Notes: a model not told the origin generated them from the letters alone. 64,000 nucleotides of DNA from Spirabiliibacterium pneumoniae (GCF_014884995.1 NZ_JABMII010000004.1:1-64000); one strand, 5' to 3'. Shown: positions 38,091 to 48,410, counted from the stretch's first letter. Translations and numbers: made by a program.

Positions 38091-39046
38091 ACCCAATTAG
38101 TGAGATGAAAGCCCACGTTGAAACGAAAACAGAGTTGATGATTAACGACGCGCTGCAAGCACAGTTCAAGGCGGCTAAGAAAAACCGACTACAAACGATG
38201 CGTGAAAACCTTACTGAATACAACACACGAAAAGTTATCGCTGCAAACACTCCTATGCAAGCCCCAAAACCTGAGTCAGTCGTGAAGGCTGCACTACCAC
38301 AAGCCGCATTGCCGAATGATGATATTGTGGAGAAAGTTCTTGCGTGGGCAAAGGATAACTATCATAGCTACAAAGACATTCCTGCGGGTGCGCAAGCCTG
38401 TGACACCAACGCAGGCGCGGTATACCGCACTTTGAAAGCCCACGGCTTGGTGGCGGAGCAAGATACCACGGAGTATCGCGTGATTAAGGCTTACTTTAAA
38501 TACAGCGGCAATCTGCGCTTTATGACAGAAGACTTAGGTCTCGGTGTGTGGGTGGTGGCAAAAACCGTGGAGGCATTAGGTTATTCACCGCGTTGGCATG
38601 AATACCGCGAAAGCCGTTATTTGAGCCGCTCAAATTTCTCTGGCGTTGGCGCAGAAGCCGAATTTAAAAAACTCGTGCCCAGCGCACTCGATATGAATGA
38701 AGACTATCAAGAGTGCAATCCTGTGTTTGACTTTGTTGTCAATGGCAAAACAGTCGACGTGAAAGAATACACGCAATCCTATGACAGACGGGTAGACATA
38801 AACTCCTACCGTTGTCGGATCAGTAAAAGAGACCGCCCTGATTATTACTGCTTGTTTCTCTGCCACGATAAAGAAAAGCGCATTAAAGGCGGTTACACCA
38901 TTCTGCTTATTCCGACAATCACGCTCCCCAAAGAGAGCAGCTCTTTTTACATCAATGCCGACCCTAACAGCGACGGCTGGAAACGTTGGAGCGAGTTTGC
39001 TGTTGACCCCAATTCCTTAAACTACATCTTAACAGGTGAATTATGA
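38087..39046 (+). CDS. PD-(D/E)XK nuclease-like protein with HTH region
   Basis: A 319-residue protein. Residues 80-170 have two HTH-like segments (QACDTNAGAVYRTLKAHGLVAE and the RVIKAYFKYSGNLRFMTEDLGLGVWVVAKTVEALGYS region). The C-terminal domain has AEAEFKKLVPSA, PVFDFVVNGKTVDVKEY (Asp then Asp-x-Lys) and a following Tyr/Arg-rich strand, the PD-(D/E)XK order. A DNA-binding nuclease or a resolvase is a reasonable guess; no family name is certain. Confidence 0.55.
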   Translation: MNPISEMKAHVETKTELMINDALQAQFKAAKKNRLQTMRENLTEYNTRKVIAANTPMQAPKPESVVKAALPQAALPNDDIVEKVLAWAKDNYHSYKDIPAGAQACDTNAGAVYRTLKAHGLVAEQDTTEYRVIKAYFKYSGNLRFMTEDLGLGVWVVAKTVEALGYSPRWHEYRESRYLSRSNFSGVGAEAEFKKLVPSALDMNEDYQECNPVFDFVVNGKTVDVKEYTQSYDRRVDINSYRCRISKRDRPDYYCLFLCHDKEKRIKGGYTILLIPTITLPKESSSFYINADPNSDGWKRWSEFAVDPNSLNYILTGEL

Positions 39047-39312
39047 CCGAAGCCGCCGACGTTTATCAAACAAAGAAATTCCTAGGATTTTTCACCACGC
39101 TATGCCTTGCCGCGCAGTTATCCCGCACGCCAGATGAAACCGTGGCAAAGCTAGCCAAACGTTACCGCAAACAATTAAATGCCACACAGCTCATTGCGTG
39201 CATGACAGGCATCAGCAAAAGCCCTACACCTGCTGCGGCTACACTGATTGCCTACCGCACTTTTCGCAATGAACTACCCTTTTCGATGTGGTTTGAAACA
39301 GGAGAGTTGTGA
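39043..39312 (+). CDS. Small phage protein, unknown
   Basis: An 89-residue protein tied by overlaps to neighbours on both sides. It contains mostly helices and an uptake word in its coding sequence. No motif recognised. Confidence 0.55.
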   Translation: MTEAADVYQTKKFLGFFTTLCLAAQLSRTPDETVAKLAKRYRKQLNATQLIACMTGISKSPTPAAATLIAYRTFRNELPFSMWFETGEL

Positions 39313-39614
39313 TGACAGATGAAATTTTAACAATGCAGCAAGCCGCTGATTATTTAAAGCTTAATTATCATACTGTGAGAAATCATCGCGAGAGCTGGGG
39401 ATTTTTTATTGTGAGTGGTACATCACGATCTTGGAGAGTCTTGAAAAGCGTTCTTGATAAAAAAGTCAATCAGCATTACGATTGTAACCGATCAGCTTCG
39501 TTGGTCGGTAAGGAGAACAATTCATGCCGATATTCAAACGTGGCCAAACATGGTGGATTGCTTTCACTACACCAAGTGGAGAAAGAATTAGAAAATCTGC
39601 TAAAACAAAAGTGA
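39309..39614 (+). CDS. xis: Excisionase-like HTH protein
   Basis: A 101-residue protein whose first 65 residues (MMTDEILTMQQAADYLKLNYHTVRNHRESWGFFIVSGTSRSWRVLKSVLDK) form the winged MerR/HTH_17 helix used by Xis and AlpA. The gene runs 91 bases into int in another frame. Xis directs the recombinase toward excision. Confidence 0.75.
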   Translation: MMTDEILTMQQAADYLKLNYHTVRNHRESWGFFIVSGTSRSWRVLKSVLDKKVNQHYDCNRSASLVGKENNSCRYSNVAKHGGLLSLHQVEKELENLLKQK

Positions 39615-40573
39615 AGAAAGAAGCAGTTGAACTTCACGATAAACTTAAAGCAGCTGCATGGGATCAGGATGTTTTAGATAAAACGCCTGATCGTTTTTTT
39701 GAAGAAGCTTTGTTGCTATTCCTAAAAGATAGCGAAGGGCAAAAAAGGCTAGATGCCAAACGTTCTCATGCCGTCTATTTCAGAAAGAAATTTGGTGGAC
39801 GAACGTTGAGATCTTTAACAAGTGATGAACTTAGTGACTCAATACCACAACTTAACGCAAATACTGGTAAAGAGCTATCCAACGCGACACAAAACAGGTA
39901 TAGATCAACTTTACTGCGCATATTATCGCTTTCTATGAAGGCTGGATGGATCGACAAAATCCCTTATATACCAAGAAAGAATGAGCCAAAAGTGAGAGTA
40001 AGTTGGATAACAAAAGAACAGGCCACCTCATTAATTGAGTCATTACGGCTACAATGGATGAAGAATGTCTGTTCTTTTGCCTTATATACTGGCGCTAGAA
40101 TGAGCGAGATTCTAACGCTAACATGGGAGAACGTTGATTTTAAAAAGCGTATCGCAATCGTTACTTGTGATAACGCAAAATCAGGGAGATCACGTTCTCT
40201 GCCCTTAAATAGGGATGCTTCTATCCTTCTCAAAATTTTAAAAGCAAATCAGGCTTCAAAATATGTATTTGTTAGGGATAGCACATCCAACAACATCAAT
40301 GATATAGACAGGCGCGATTTCAAGCAAGCGTGCGAGAAAATAGGACTACCAAATCTCCACTTCCATGACTTACGCCATACTTGGGCGAGTTGGCATGTTC
40401 AGTCAGGAACGCCTTTATTTACGCTTAAAGAAATGGGCGGTTGGGAAACCCTAGAAATGGTCAAAAGATATGCTCATTTAAACGCTGATCACATGATTGA
40501 CTACGCAAATCGTGTCACATTTTTGACACAATTTGAGGAGTTGTCACACTTGAAAATCGTAAAGTGTCTATAA
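39524..40573 (+). CDS. int: Prophage tyrosine integrase
   Basis: A 349-residue integrase of the phage lambda/HP1 type. N-terminal SAM-like core-binding domain (about 60-155) precedes the catalytic domain with GARMSEILTL (Arg), HDLRHTWASW (His-x-x-Arg) and the His/Trp-Tyr end MGGWETLEMVKRYAHL. It ends 24 bases before the tRNA-Ile2 gene, which marks the attachment site. Confidence 0.95.
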   Translation: MPIFKRGQTWWIAFTTPSGERIRKSAKTKVKKEAVELHDKLKAAAWDQDVLDKTPDRFFEEALLLFLKDSEGQKRLDAKRSHAVYFRKKFGGRTLRSLTSDELSDSIPQLNANTGKELSNATQNRYRSTLLRILSLSMKAGWIDKIPYIPRKNEPKVRVSWITKEQATSLIESLRLQWMKNVCSFALYTGARMSEILTLTWENVDFKKRIAIVTCDNAKSGRSRSLPLNRDASILLKILKANQASKYVFVRDSTSNNINDIDRRDFKQACEKIGLPNLHFHDLRHTWASWHVQSGTPLFTLKEMGGWETLEMVKRYAHLNADHMIDYANRVTFLTQFEELSHLKIVKCL

Positions 40574-40596
40574 CTCATTGATTTTAAATGGCTAAA

Positions 40597-40625
40597 TGGT
40601 GGCCCCAACAGGGCTTGAACCTGTG
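40597..40625. other. Likely phage attachment site (tRNA 3' end)
   Basis: Phage integrases that end next to a tRNA 3' half usually recombine there, with the 3' end rebuilt by the phage. Reading 1-5000 by eye, I did not find a second copy of this tRNA segment, so the other attachment site should lie left of the window or be lost. Confidence 0.5.
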
Positions 40626-40673
40626 ACCAATCGATTATGAGTCGACTGCTCTAACCAACTGAGCTATGGGGCC
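40597..40673 (-). tRNA. tRNA-Ile2 (CAU anticodon, lysidine-modified)
   Basis: A 77-base gene with encoded CCA. Acceptor GGCCCCA pairs with TGGGGCC; the anticodon loop is CTCATAA (CAT). The GGCCCC acceptor and GGTTCAAGCCC T arm match the ileX-type tRNA that reads AUA after lysidine formation, not elongator Met. Its 3' end points toward the phage integrase. Confidence 0.93.
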
Positions 40674-40755
40674 GTGGAGTTTTGGGATTATAGTGCAATG
40701 TGTTGACATTGTCTATAAGTCGCTAAATAGTTGTTGAAAAAAAGCACTATATACA

Positions 40756-40781
40756 AAAGTGCGGTCATCTGACCGCACTTT
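40756..40781 (-). terminator. Uptake-sequence terminator after rpoD
   Basis: AAAGTGCGGTCA-TC-TGACCGCACTTT is a perfect 12-pair hairpin made of two facing uptake words, six bases after the rpoD stop, followed by a short T-run. Confidence 0.85.
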
Positions 40782-40786
40782 GATGG

Positions 40787-42646
40787 TTATTCATCCAAAA
40801 AACTTTTGAGATTTTCTGAGCGACTTGGATGGCGCAATTTGCGCAGGGCTTTCGCCTCAATTTGACGGATGCGCTCGCGAGTGACGTCGAACTGTTTGCC
40901 CACTTCTTCTAGCGTGTGGTCGGTGTTCATATCAATACCAAAACGCATACGCAGCACTTTTGCCTCACGCGGAGTAAGCCCATCAAGCACTTCTTGAGTT
41001 GCCATTTTCAGGCTTTCAGCTGTTGCAGAGTCCAGTGGCAGCTCAAGAGTGTTATCTTCGATGAAATCGCCCAAATGTGAATCGTCATCGTCACCAATTG
41101 GCGTTTCCATTGAGATGGGTTCTTTGGCGATTTTGAGCACTTTGCGGATTTTATCTTCAGGCATATTCATACGCTCTGCCAGCTCTTCTGGTGTGGCATC
41201 GCGCCCCATTTCTTGCAACATTTGGCGCGAGATACGATTGAGTTTGTTAATGGTTTCAATCATATGCACAGGAATACGGATCGTGCGCGCTTGGTCTGCA
41301 ATAGAGCGTGTTATCGCTTGGCGAATCCACCAGGTAGCGTAGGTCGAGAATTTGTAACCACGGCGGTATTCAAATTTATCCACCGCTTTCATCAAACCAA
41401 TGTTGCCCTCTTGAATCAAATCCAAGAATTGCAAACCGCGGTTAGTGTATTTTTTCGCAATCGAGATCACCAAACGCAAGTTAGCTTCAATCATCTCTTT
41501 TTTCGCCCGACGTGCCTTGAGTTCGCCTTGAGAGATGCGCTCACCAATTTCACGAATTTGTGAAATGGTCAAGCTACTGTCTTTTTCGATCACTTCAAAC
41601 TCAGCGATTGCGGTGCGGATTTCGCTTTCATAGTTTTTCAGTTTATCTGACCAAGGTTTACCCGCATTAAGTGCTTTTTCAAGCCACGCATCGCTGGTTT
41701 CTTTACCTGTAAAGCCTTTCGGGAAGTGGCTGTCTGGCACTTTGCTGTAATCTTTCACTAAGCGGCGCAATAGGCGTTCTTGAACACGAATGCGTTTAAG
41801 CATGCCACGCATTAATAATACTAAGTTATCAAATTGTTTTGGTACAAGGCGGAATTGTTGGAACACAGCAGATAAAATAACAATTTGTTCGCGCGCTTTT
41901 TTGCTGGTGCGCCCGTGTTTACGAATGGCTTCTAAAGTGACGCTATATTGTGCTTTTAGCTCGGCAAATTTTTGGCGCGCAAATTCAGGGTCAATGCTGT
42001 TGTCAGAATCATCAGCATCCCCACTCTCATCGCTGTCGTCTTCATCGTCTTCATCGAGATCGTCAGCCACCACATCGCTGCTCTCGTCTTCTTCGGAAAA
42101 TTCAGGCACCATTTCGGCCGTTTCTTCATCGACCCCTTCATTTAAGTCTACAAAACCCGTGATAAGGTCAGTCAAACGCAGGGAGCCAGCTTCCACTTGT
42201 TCATATTGATCTAAAAGTGAGGTGATCGCCTCTGGGTATTCAGCAACCGCACTTTGCACCTCATTGATGCCCTCTTCAATGCGTTTAGCGATGTCAATTT
42301 CACCTTCACGCGTGAGCAGTTCAACGCTGCCCATCTCACGCATATACATCCGCACAGGGTCGGTGGTTCGCCCCAGCTCCGCCTCCACACTAGAAAGCAC
42401 CTGAGTGGCTTCTTCAACTGCATCTTCATCAGCAATGTTTTCGTTGAGCATCAAGTCATCGGCATCAGGCGCACTTTCGAGCACTTGAATACCCATGTCG
42501 TTGATCATTTGGATAATATCTTCAATTTGCTCAGCATCGACCAATTCTTCAGGCAGGTGGTCGTTGACCTCTGCATAGGTCAAATAGCCTTGTTCCTTGC
42601 CTTGAGCAATGAGTAATTTGAGTTGAGATTTAGGGGTTTGCTCCAT
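40787..42646 (-). CDS. rpoD: RNA polymerase sigma factor RpoD (sigma-70)
   Basis: The main housekeeping sigma factor, 619 residues from [12 protein letters not shown], which aligns with E. coli MEQNPQSQLKLL; the open frame extends 15 codons further. Visible are region 1.1, an acidic non-conserved insert (about 170-230), region 2 ([33 protein letters not shown]), region 3 and region 4 ([30 protein letters not shown]). Last gene of the rpsU-dnaG-rpoD operon. Confidence 0.98.
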   Translation of the reverse strand: MEQTPKSQLKLLIAQGKEQGYLTYAEVNDHLPEELVDAEQIEDIIQMINDMGIQVLESAPDADDLMLNENIADEDAVEEATQVLSSVEAELGRTTDPVRMYMREMGSVELLTREGEIDIAKRIEEGINEVQSAVAEYPEAITSLLDQYEQVEAGSLRLTDLITGFVDLNEGVDEETAEMVPEFSEEDESSDVVADDLDEDDEDDSDESGDADDSDNSIDPEFARQKFAELKAQYSVTLEAIRKHGRTSKKAREQIVILSAVFQQFRLVPKQFDNLVLLMRGMLKRIRVQERLLRRLVKDYSKVPDSHFPKGFTGKETSDAWLEKALNAGKPWSDKLKNYESEIRTAIAEFEVIEKDSSLTISQIREIGERISQGELKARRAKKEMIEANLRLVISIAKKYTNRGLQFLDLIQEGNIGLMKAVDKFEYRRGYKFSTYATWWIRQAITRSIADQARTIRIPVHMIETINKLNRISRQMLQEMGRDATPEELAERMNMPEDKIRKVLKIAKEPISMETPIGDDDDSHLGDFIEDNTLELPLDSATAESLKMATQEVLDGLTPREAKVLRMRFGIDMNTDHTLEEVGKQFDVTRERIRQIEAKALRKLRHPSRSENLKSFLDE

Positions 42647-42725
42647 AAATTTGATATCCGCACTTATTGATAAATGATTATAGTTAAGCAAAGGCTAAGT
42701 ATAACATAGATTTTGCACCTATACC

Positions 42726-44471
42726 CTATGATTTCTGCGCAAGGAGCAACGCTGCCAGCTCTTGTTTTTCTTTCGCACTCAGGCTTGTGCTGCGGTCTTT
42801 GGCAATGAGCTGCGCCATACGCTTGTCAATCAATTGGCTATAAAGAAAGTTCAGTGTATCTTTAAAACTGTCTTCAATATTCTCATCGCTTATTAGATGA
42901 TCCCACATGGCTAAAATTTCAAGGGCTTTGCTGTGTTCTTTTCCGCGCCAATGCTCCAAAATTTGCCCTGTGGTCAAGCCCACCTGCTGTTGACAAAGCA
43001 AGGCGAGCTGATAAAGCAGCTGTGCGCCCGTATCATCTAAGGCTTTAAATGGCTCAATATCAGGCACAAAGGCAATTAAGCGCGGATGTTGCAGCAACAA
43101 GGCGATCACCAAACGCATTGGGGTTGATTCCACCTTAAGTTGCGGTTTATGCGCGACCGCACTTTGTGTTTTGGGAGCAATCAAGTTGCGTAAGCGATCA
43201 GGGTCAAACACACCTAATTTATTTTTAAGCATGTTAAGCACTTGATCTTGCAGTACTTTGCCAGGGATTTTATGCAAAATCGGCTCACACAACGCCACCA
43301 ATTTAGCCTGCCCTTCTTTTGAAACCAAATCCACTTGCGCAAGCAGGTGGTCAAACAAAAATTCGCTAAAACTTTTGGCTTGCTGTACATAATCTAAAAA
43401 CGCGTCTTTGCCTCGGTTGCGAATATAGGAATCAGGGTCTTCGCCGTCAGGCAAAAACACAAATTTCAGCTGTCGCCCATCATGTAAATGCACCAGTGCA
43501 TTTTCCAGCGCGCGCCATGCAGCATCACGCCCTGCTCGGTCACCATCATAGCAACACACCACCTGCTCACTGGCGCGAAACAGCTGTTGAATTTGCTCAC
43601 TTGTCGTGGCCGTGCCCAACGCAGCGACAGCATTATCAACCCCAAATTGCGCCAGCGCCACCACGTCCATATACCCTTCCACCACCAGCAAAAACTCGGG
43701 CACGTCGTTTTGCTGCAAGGCTTCATAAAGACCATAAAGTTCATTGCCTTTATGATAAATCACCGTTTCTGGTGAGTTAAGGTATTTGGGTTTTTCATCT
43801 CCGAGTACACGCCCACCAAAAGCGATCACTCGCCCGCGTTTATCGCGAATAGGGAACATTAAACGGTTTCGAAAACGGTCATAGGTGCTGCCACGCTCGT
43901 TTTGTGAGAGCATCCCTGTGGCAAGTAATTGTTCGCGCGCCTGCTGCCCTTGCCCAAAACGGTTGAGTACCGTGTTCATGGTGTTTGGCACGAAACCAAT
44001 TTGATAGCGTGCAACCACCTCGTCACTTAACCCACGCTTGGCCACATACTCCACCGCCTCAGGGTGCGCAGGCAACGTGTCAGCATAAAATGCTGCGATG
44101 TCTGCCATCAGTTGATGTAAATCGCGCCGACGCTGATAGTTCAAGTGCGGTTTGCCATCATCAATATGGCTTTCGCGCGGCACCTCTAGCCCATGGATAG
44201 CGGCCAATTCTTCAATCGCTTCAGGAAATTCGAGCTTGTCGAACTCCATTAAAAAAGTGATAGCATTACCGTGCGCGCCACACCCAAAGCAGTGATAAAA
44301 CTGCTTGGCTTGGCTGACCGTGAAGGAAGGGGTCTTTTCGTGGTGAAATGGGCAGCACGCTTGATAATCACGCCCCGCTTTTTTGAGCTTAACGCGGGTG
44401 TTAATGAGGTCAATAATATCGGTGCGAGCGAGCAGATCGTCAATAAACGTTCTTGGGATAGATCCTTTCAT
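42726..44471 (-). CDS. dnaG: DNA primase
   Basis: A 581-residue primase. The N-terminal zinc domain has CCPFHHEKTPSF and FYHCFGCGAHG (C-H-C-C), followed by the TOPRIM core with LVVEGYMDVVAL and CCYDGDRAGRDAAWRAL, and a C-terminal DnaB-binding domain. The ATG at 44471 has GAGGG eight bases upstream; a GTG three codons earlier is less likely. Middle gene of the macromolecular synthesis operon. Confidence 0.97.
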   Translation of the reverse strand: MKGSIPRTFIDDLLARTDIIDLINTRVKLKKAGRDYQACCPFHHEKTPSFTVSQAKQFYHCFGCGAHGNAITFLMEFDKLEFPEAIEELAAIHGLEVPRESHIDDGKPHLNYQRRRDLHQLMADIAAFYADTLPAHPEAVEYVAKRGLSDEVVARYQIGFVPNTMNTVLNRFGQGQQAREQLLATGMLSQNERGSTYDRFRNRLMFPIRDKRGRVIAFGGRVLGDEKPKYLNSPETVIYHKGNELYGLYEALQQNDVPEFLLVVEGYMDVVALAQFGVDNAVAALGTATTSEQIQQLFRASEQVVCCYDGDRAGRDAAWRALENALVHLHDGRQLKFVFLPDGEDPDSYIRNRGKDAFLDYVQQAKSFSEFLFDHLLAQVDLVSKEGQAKLVALCEPILHKIPGKVLQDQVLNMLKNKLGVFDPDRLRNLIAPKTQSAVAHKPQLKVESTPMRLVIALLLQHPRLIAFVPDIEPFKALDDTGAQLLYQLALLCQQQVGLTTGQILEHWRGKEHSKALEILAMWDHLISDENIEDSFKDTLNFLYSQLIDKRMAQLIAKDRSTSLSAKEKQELAALLLAQKS

Positions 44472-44514
44472 TGCAAACACCCTCAGCTAAAAACCTCAAA
44501 AAAGAGCATACAAC

Positions 44515-44546
44515 AAAACCGTGAAGCCTAAGCATTCACGGTTTCG
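44515..44546 (-). terminator. Attenuating terminator between rpsU and dnaG
   Basis: On the minus strand AACCGTGAA and TTCACGGTT pair with a weak TTTTGTT tail. The same position holds the partial terminator in E. coli that makes S21 more abundant than primase. Confidence 0.8.
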
Positions 44547-44579
44547 ATACAGCTTGCCGACAAGCGGCACACGCAATAA

Positions 44580-44807
<228 letters not shown>

Positions 44808-45007
44808 TCAAAGGAATTTTGTTATTTTTCATACACATCGTCAAAAAATGACGACAAGACTTAATTAAGGGTTGCAATTTTACTCTAAAAGCGCACGCAA
44901 AGTCAAAACAAAAAGGCAAAAAGTCGGCAAAATTCACATCACACATAGAGCAAAAGGGCAAATTTAGTGTAGAATAGCCTCCATTGAAAACTGAATTTGG
45001 AAACACT

Positions 45008-46027
45008 ATGCGAGTGCTTGGAATTGAAACATCATGTGATGAAACTGGCGTTGCCATTTATGACGAAACGCGCGGCCTAATCGCCAATCAGCTTTATTCA
45101 CAAATTGCACTCCACGCTGATTACGGCGGTGTCGTGCCTGAGCTTGCCTCACGGGATCACATCCGCAAAACTGCTCCCTTGATCACCGCCGCCCTTGCTG
45201 AAGCTAAATTAACCGCCAGCGACATTGACGCCATTGCCTACACCGCAGGCCCAGGCTTGGTGGGCGCGCTGCTGGTGGGGGCGAGTGTGGCGCGCGCGCT
45301 GGCGTATGCTTGGCAGGTGCCCGCGCTTGGGGTGCACCACATGGAGGGCCACCTGCTCGCGCCTATGCTGGAGCCAAACCCACCGCACTTTCCCTTTTTG
45401 GCGCTGCTTGTCTCAGGCGGGCACACACAGCTTGTGCGCGTTGATGGCGTGGGGCAATATCAGCTGTTAGGTGAATCCATCGATGATGCCGCCGGCGAAG
45501 CATTCGATAAAACCGCCAAGCTTTTAGGGCTAGACTACCCTGGCGGTCCTGCGCTTTCTCGCTTGGCGCAAAAAGGCAAAGTGCGGTTTCAATTCCCGCG
45601 CCCGATGACCGACCGACCAGGGCTGGATTTTAGCTTTTCAGGGTTGAAAACCTTTGCCGCCAACACCATTGCGCAAAATACGCTTGATGAGCAAACTCGT
45701 GCCGACATCGCTTTTGCTTTTGAGCAAGCCGTGGTTGACACCTTATTAATAAAATGTCGCCGCGCACTCAAACAAACTGGGCTGAAACGCTTGATTATTG
45801 CAGGTGGCGTGAGTGCCAACCGCACTTTACGTCATGCTCTACACGAGATGATGCAATCGCTTGGCGGCGAAGTTTTTTATCCGCAGCCACAATTTTGCAC
45901 CGACAATGGTGCGATGATTGCCTACGCTGGCTTTGTTCGCTTAAAGTGCGGTCAACAAACTGATTTGAGCATTCATGTTCAGCCACGCTGGGCTATGACA
46001 ACCCTAGAACCAATTTCAAAACAATAA
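45008..46027 (+). CDS. tsaD: tRNA threonylcarbamoyladenosine synthesis protein TsaD
   Basis: A 339-residue ASKHA-fold protein that transfers threonylcarbamoyl to A37 of ANN-decoding tRNAs with TsaB and Tsa[20 protein letters not shown], the metal-binding [11 protein letters not shown] and [10 protein letters not shown], and [13 protein letters not shown]-like [14 protein letters not shown] are all present. The ATG at 45008 matches the family start and has GGAAA upstream. Divergent from rpsU, a widespread gene order. Confidence 0.97.
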   Translation: MRVLGIETSCDETGVAIYDETRGLIANQLYSQIALHADYGGVVPELASRDHIRKTAPLITAALAEAKLTASDIDAIAYTAGPGLVGALLVGASVARALAYAWQVPALGVHHMEGHLLAPMLEPNPPHFPFLALLVSGGHTQLVRVDGVGQYQLLGESIDDAAGEAFDKTAKLLGLDYPGGPALSRLAQKGKVRFQFPRPMTDRPGLDFSFSGLKTFAANTIAQNTLDEQTRADIAFAFEQAVVDTLLIKCRRALKQTGLKRLIIAGGVSANRTLRHALHEMMQSLGGEVFYPQPQFCTDNGAMIAYAGFVRLKCGQQTDLSIHVQPRWAMTTLEPISKQ

Positions 46028-46036
46028 GGAAGGCTT

Positions 46037-46543
46037 ATGAAAAATTGGCATATTTGGCTCGCCATCGGCGTGCTTTCTATCGCATTTGGTATTATCGCGG
46101 TAATCAATCCGTTTGCTGCCAGCATTGCCGTTGAGCAACTGATTGCCGGCATTTTTATTTTTATTGGCGCAATTCAAATCTATTCTGCGTGGAAAACCCA
46201 ACGCTTTTCGTGGGTGATGCTCGCAGGTGTGGTTGGGTTGTTGCTTGGCCTAGTGATGCTCAACAACCCACTAGAGAGCTTAATTTCTCTTACAGTGATG
46301 ATTTCAATTCTGTTATTGCTGCTAGGTGTGGCGAAACTGCTGGCCTCGTGGCGGCTACGCCAAACGCCATTTTTCGGCTTTGTGATGTTTTCAGGGCTGC
46401 TCTCGCTTTTGATTTCACTAGTGATTTTTGCCAACCTCGCCACCGCTGCGGCAACCTTGCTCGGCTTGCTGCTGGCCATTGAGCTGATCTCCAACGGCAT
46501 TTCTCTGCTCACCTATGCCGTGATCATCAAAAAGATGCAGTAA
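46037..46543 (+). CDS. HdeD/DUF308-family membrane protein
   Basis: A 168-residue protein with five or six membrane helices and short loops (WLAIGVLSIAFGIIAVINPFAA..., LAGVVGLLLGLVMLNNP). This matches DUF308/HdeD proteins, linked in E. coli to acid resistance. It follows tsaD by nine bases. Physiological role in this organism is unclear. Confidence 0.8.
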   Translation: MKNWHIWLAIGVLSIAFGIIAVINPFAASIAVEQLIAGIFIFIGAIQIYSAWKTQRFSWVMLAGVVGLLLGLVMLNNPLESLISLTVMISILLLLLGVAKLLASWRLRQTPFFGFVMFSGLLSLLISLVIFANLATAAATLLGLLLAIELISNGISLLTYAVIIKKMQ

Positions 46544-46547
46544 CCAA

Positions 46548-46571
46548 AAAGTGCGGTTTGAACCGCACTTT
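46548..46571. terminator. Bidirectional uptake-sequence terminator
   Basis: AAAGTGCGGTT-TG-AACCGCACTTT lies between two convergent genes and can serve both. Confidence 0.8.
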
Positions 46572-46577
46572 GCATTT

Positions 46578-47186
46578 TCAATTGTCGTTTTTCTTTTTGA
46601 GTTTCGCCCACATTTTATCTTCCTGCCCGCGCCAAAGGCGTTGAACATTGTCGTGGTGACGATAGATTAACAAGCAGCACACCAACGCCACTGGGAACGT
46701 AAATTCGGGCTTAAAAAAGTAAACATAAAATGGCACAACAAGGGCGGTGACAATCGCACTGAGGGAAGAATAGCCACTGAGAATAAACACCACAAGCCAT
46801 GTGCCTAACATCGAACCCGCGACCACCCAGCCAATCGGTGCAATCGCCCCAAACGCTGTTGCCACGCCTTTGCCGCCACGGAAACGGTAATAAAGCGGGA
46901 AAATGTGCCCCAAACACGCGCAAAGTGCCACCATGCCTAACTCAAACTGGCTCAATCCAAGGTAATACCCCGCCCACACGGGCAGCATTCCTTTGAGCAT
47001 ATCAAACACTAACACAACGAGCGCAGGGCCTTTTCCGCCGATGCGCAACACGTTGGTCGCGCCTGGGTTGTGTGAGCCTGATGTTCGCGGATCAGGCAAT
47101 TTCAACAAACGGCAGACAATGATCGCACTGGAGATTGAGCCGACGAGATAGGCGAAAAGCATATAGGCAAGGGCAAATAAGCTCAT
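46578..47186 (-). CDS. plsY: Glycerol-3-phosphate acyltransferase PlsY
   Basis: A 202-residue membrane acyltransferase that uses acyl-phosphate to make lysophosphatidate. The conserved loops are [40 protein letters not shown] and a C-terminal [16 protein letters not shown]. Divergent from folB. Confidence 0.96.
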   Translation of the reverse strand: MSLFALAYMLFAYLVGSISSAIIVCRLLKLPDPRTSGSHNPGATNVLRIGGKGPALVVLVFDMLKGMLPVWAGYYLGLSQFELGMVALCACLGHIFPLYYRFRGGKGVATAFGAIAPIGWVVAGSMLGTWLVVFILSGYSSLSAIVTALVVPFYVYFFKPEFTFPVALVCCLLIYRHHDNVQRLWRGQEDKMWAKLKKKNDN

Positions 47187-47282
47187 GATGTTCGTTCCTA
47201 ATTAAAGAATTAGGTACATTATACCTAATTTTAGTGGCATAATCTTAAAAAATGTTGATTAACGCAAAAATTGAGAGAGAAA

Positions 47283-47639
47283 ATGAACGATCGTGTTGTC
47301 ATTGAAGGCTTAACTGTGCTCGCACGCATTGGGGTTTATGACTGGGAGCAGGCCATTGAGCAACGTTTGGTGTTGGACGTGGAAATGGCGTGGGATTGCC
47401 AACGTGCCGCGCAAACGGACAATGTCCAATTCTGCCTAAACTATGCTGAAGTAAGCCAATTTATCACGGATTATATCCGTAAGCGTGCGTTCAAACTAAT
47501 TGAGCGCCTAGCCTATGAGCTGTGTGATGAATTACAGGCGCAATTTTCCATTTCTGCGCTACGGATCAAGGTCAGCAAGCCAACAGCAGTGGCGAATGCG
47601 CAGAATGTGGCGGTGATTGTAAGCCGTGGGCAATTATAA
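47283..47639 (+). CDS. folB: Dihydroneopterin aldolase
   Basis: A 118-residue folate-pathway enzyme. RVVIEGLTVLARIGVYDWEQ carries the catalytic Tyr/Glu region, and the end ALRIKVSKPTAVANAQNVAVIVSR includes the conserved KP. The ATG at 47283 follows GAGAG. Its 3' end overlaps the convergent phosphatase gene by six bases. Confidence 0.95.
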   Translation: MNDRVVIEGLTVLARIGVYDWEQAIEQRLVLDVEMAWDCQRAAQTDNVQFCLNYAEVSQFITDYIRKRAFKLIERLAYELCDELQAQFSISALRIKVSKPTAVANAQNVAVIVSRGQL

Positions 47640-48344
47640 CAACTGCGTCAACGCAGAAATGTGAGAAATCACAACCGTTGGCAAAATCCGCGCTTCAGGT
47701 GTGTGCAAAATATCACCTGAAGTGTGGCACAGCCACGCCGCTTGGCAACCTGCGTTGATCGCGCCTGCCACATCCGTTGTGAGGCTGTCGCCCACATGCA
47801 AAATCTCACTTGGCTGAACATGAAAATGCGCAGCCGTTTGCCAAAATAAATCGGCATGGGGCTTTGCTCGCCCATGCTGCCCACCCCGAAGATATAAACA
47901 AAAGTGCGGTAGATTAATGTGATGCGGCACCAAATTGCCGTTACTGATGGCCGCTAGCGGAAAGCGCTTCGCTAATTGGTCAAGCGCTTGGACAGTCTGT
48001 TTATCCGCAGCCACTTTATGTCGCCACACCACAAACTCCGCCATACAATCCACGATGATCTGTTGTGCTTGTACACCACTGATGCCATGATGATTGAGCA
48101 ATGAGCGCATTGCCACCACGCGCCATTGCACCACATCTTCACACAATTGCGCATCACGCTGGCTGACCAGCTGTTTCCAGCTCGCCCAATAGTCTGCATC
48201 GAGCTGTGAAAGCGCACTTTTTTCGGACAACATAGCTAAAAAAGCCCGCTCTGCCGCCGCAATCACGGGGCCATTATCATAAAGGGTATCGTCTAAATCA
48301 AAACTTATCACCTTAATTGGCGTCAAAGTGCGGTAAAAATACAT
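47634..48344 (-). CDS. yigB: HAD-family phosphatase YigB
   Basis: A 236-residue HAD hydrolase with motif I VISFDLDDTLYDN, motif II LAAISNGN, motif III Lys in GRAKPHADLFW and motif IV HVGDSLTTDVAGA. Overall it matches E. coli YigB, a phosphatase for the riboflavin intermediate ARPP and for FMN. Single gene, convergent with folB. Confidence 0.88.
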   Translation of the reverse strand: MYFYRTLTPIKVISFDLDDTLYDNGPVIAAAERAFLAMLSEKSALSQLDADYWASWKQLVSQRDAQLCEDVVQWRVVAMRSLLNHHGISGVQAQQIIVDCMAEFVVWRHKVAADKQTVQALDQLAKRFPLAAISNGNLVPHHINLPHFCLYLRGGQHGRAKPHADLFWQTAAHFHVQPSEILHVGDSLTTDVAGAINAGCQAAWLCHTSGDILHTPEARILPTVVISHISALTQLL

Positions 48345-48410
48345 TTCTCCCCCTTGTAGCGTTTCGTTAAGCCTACCACATCTTGCGCGCGCAATAAAAG
48401 CCTCTTATTT

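Noticed and set aside
41790-42209. Plus-strand Ser-rich open frame opposite rpoD
   Set aside because: It is the antisense shadow of the acidic segment of sigma-70; no ribosome site or family match.
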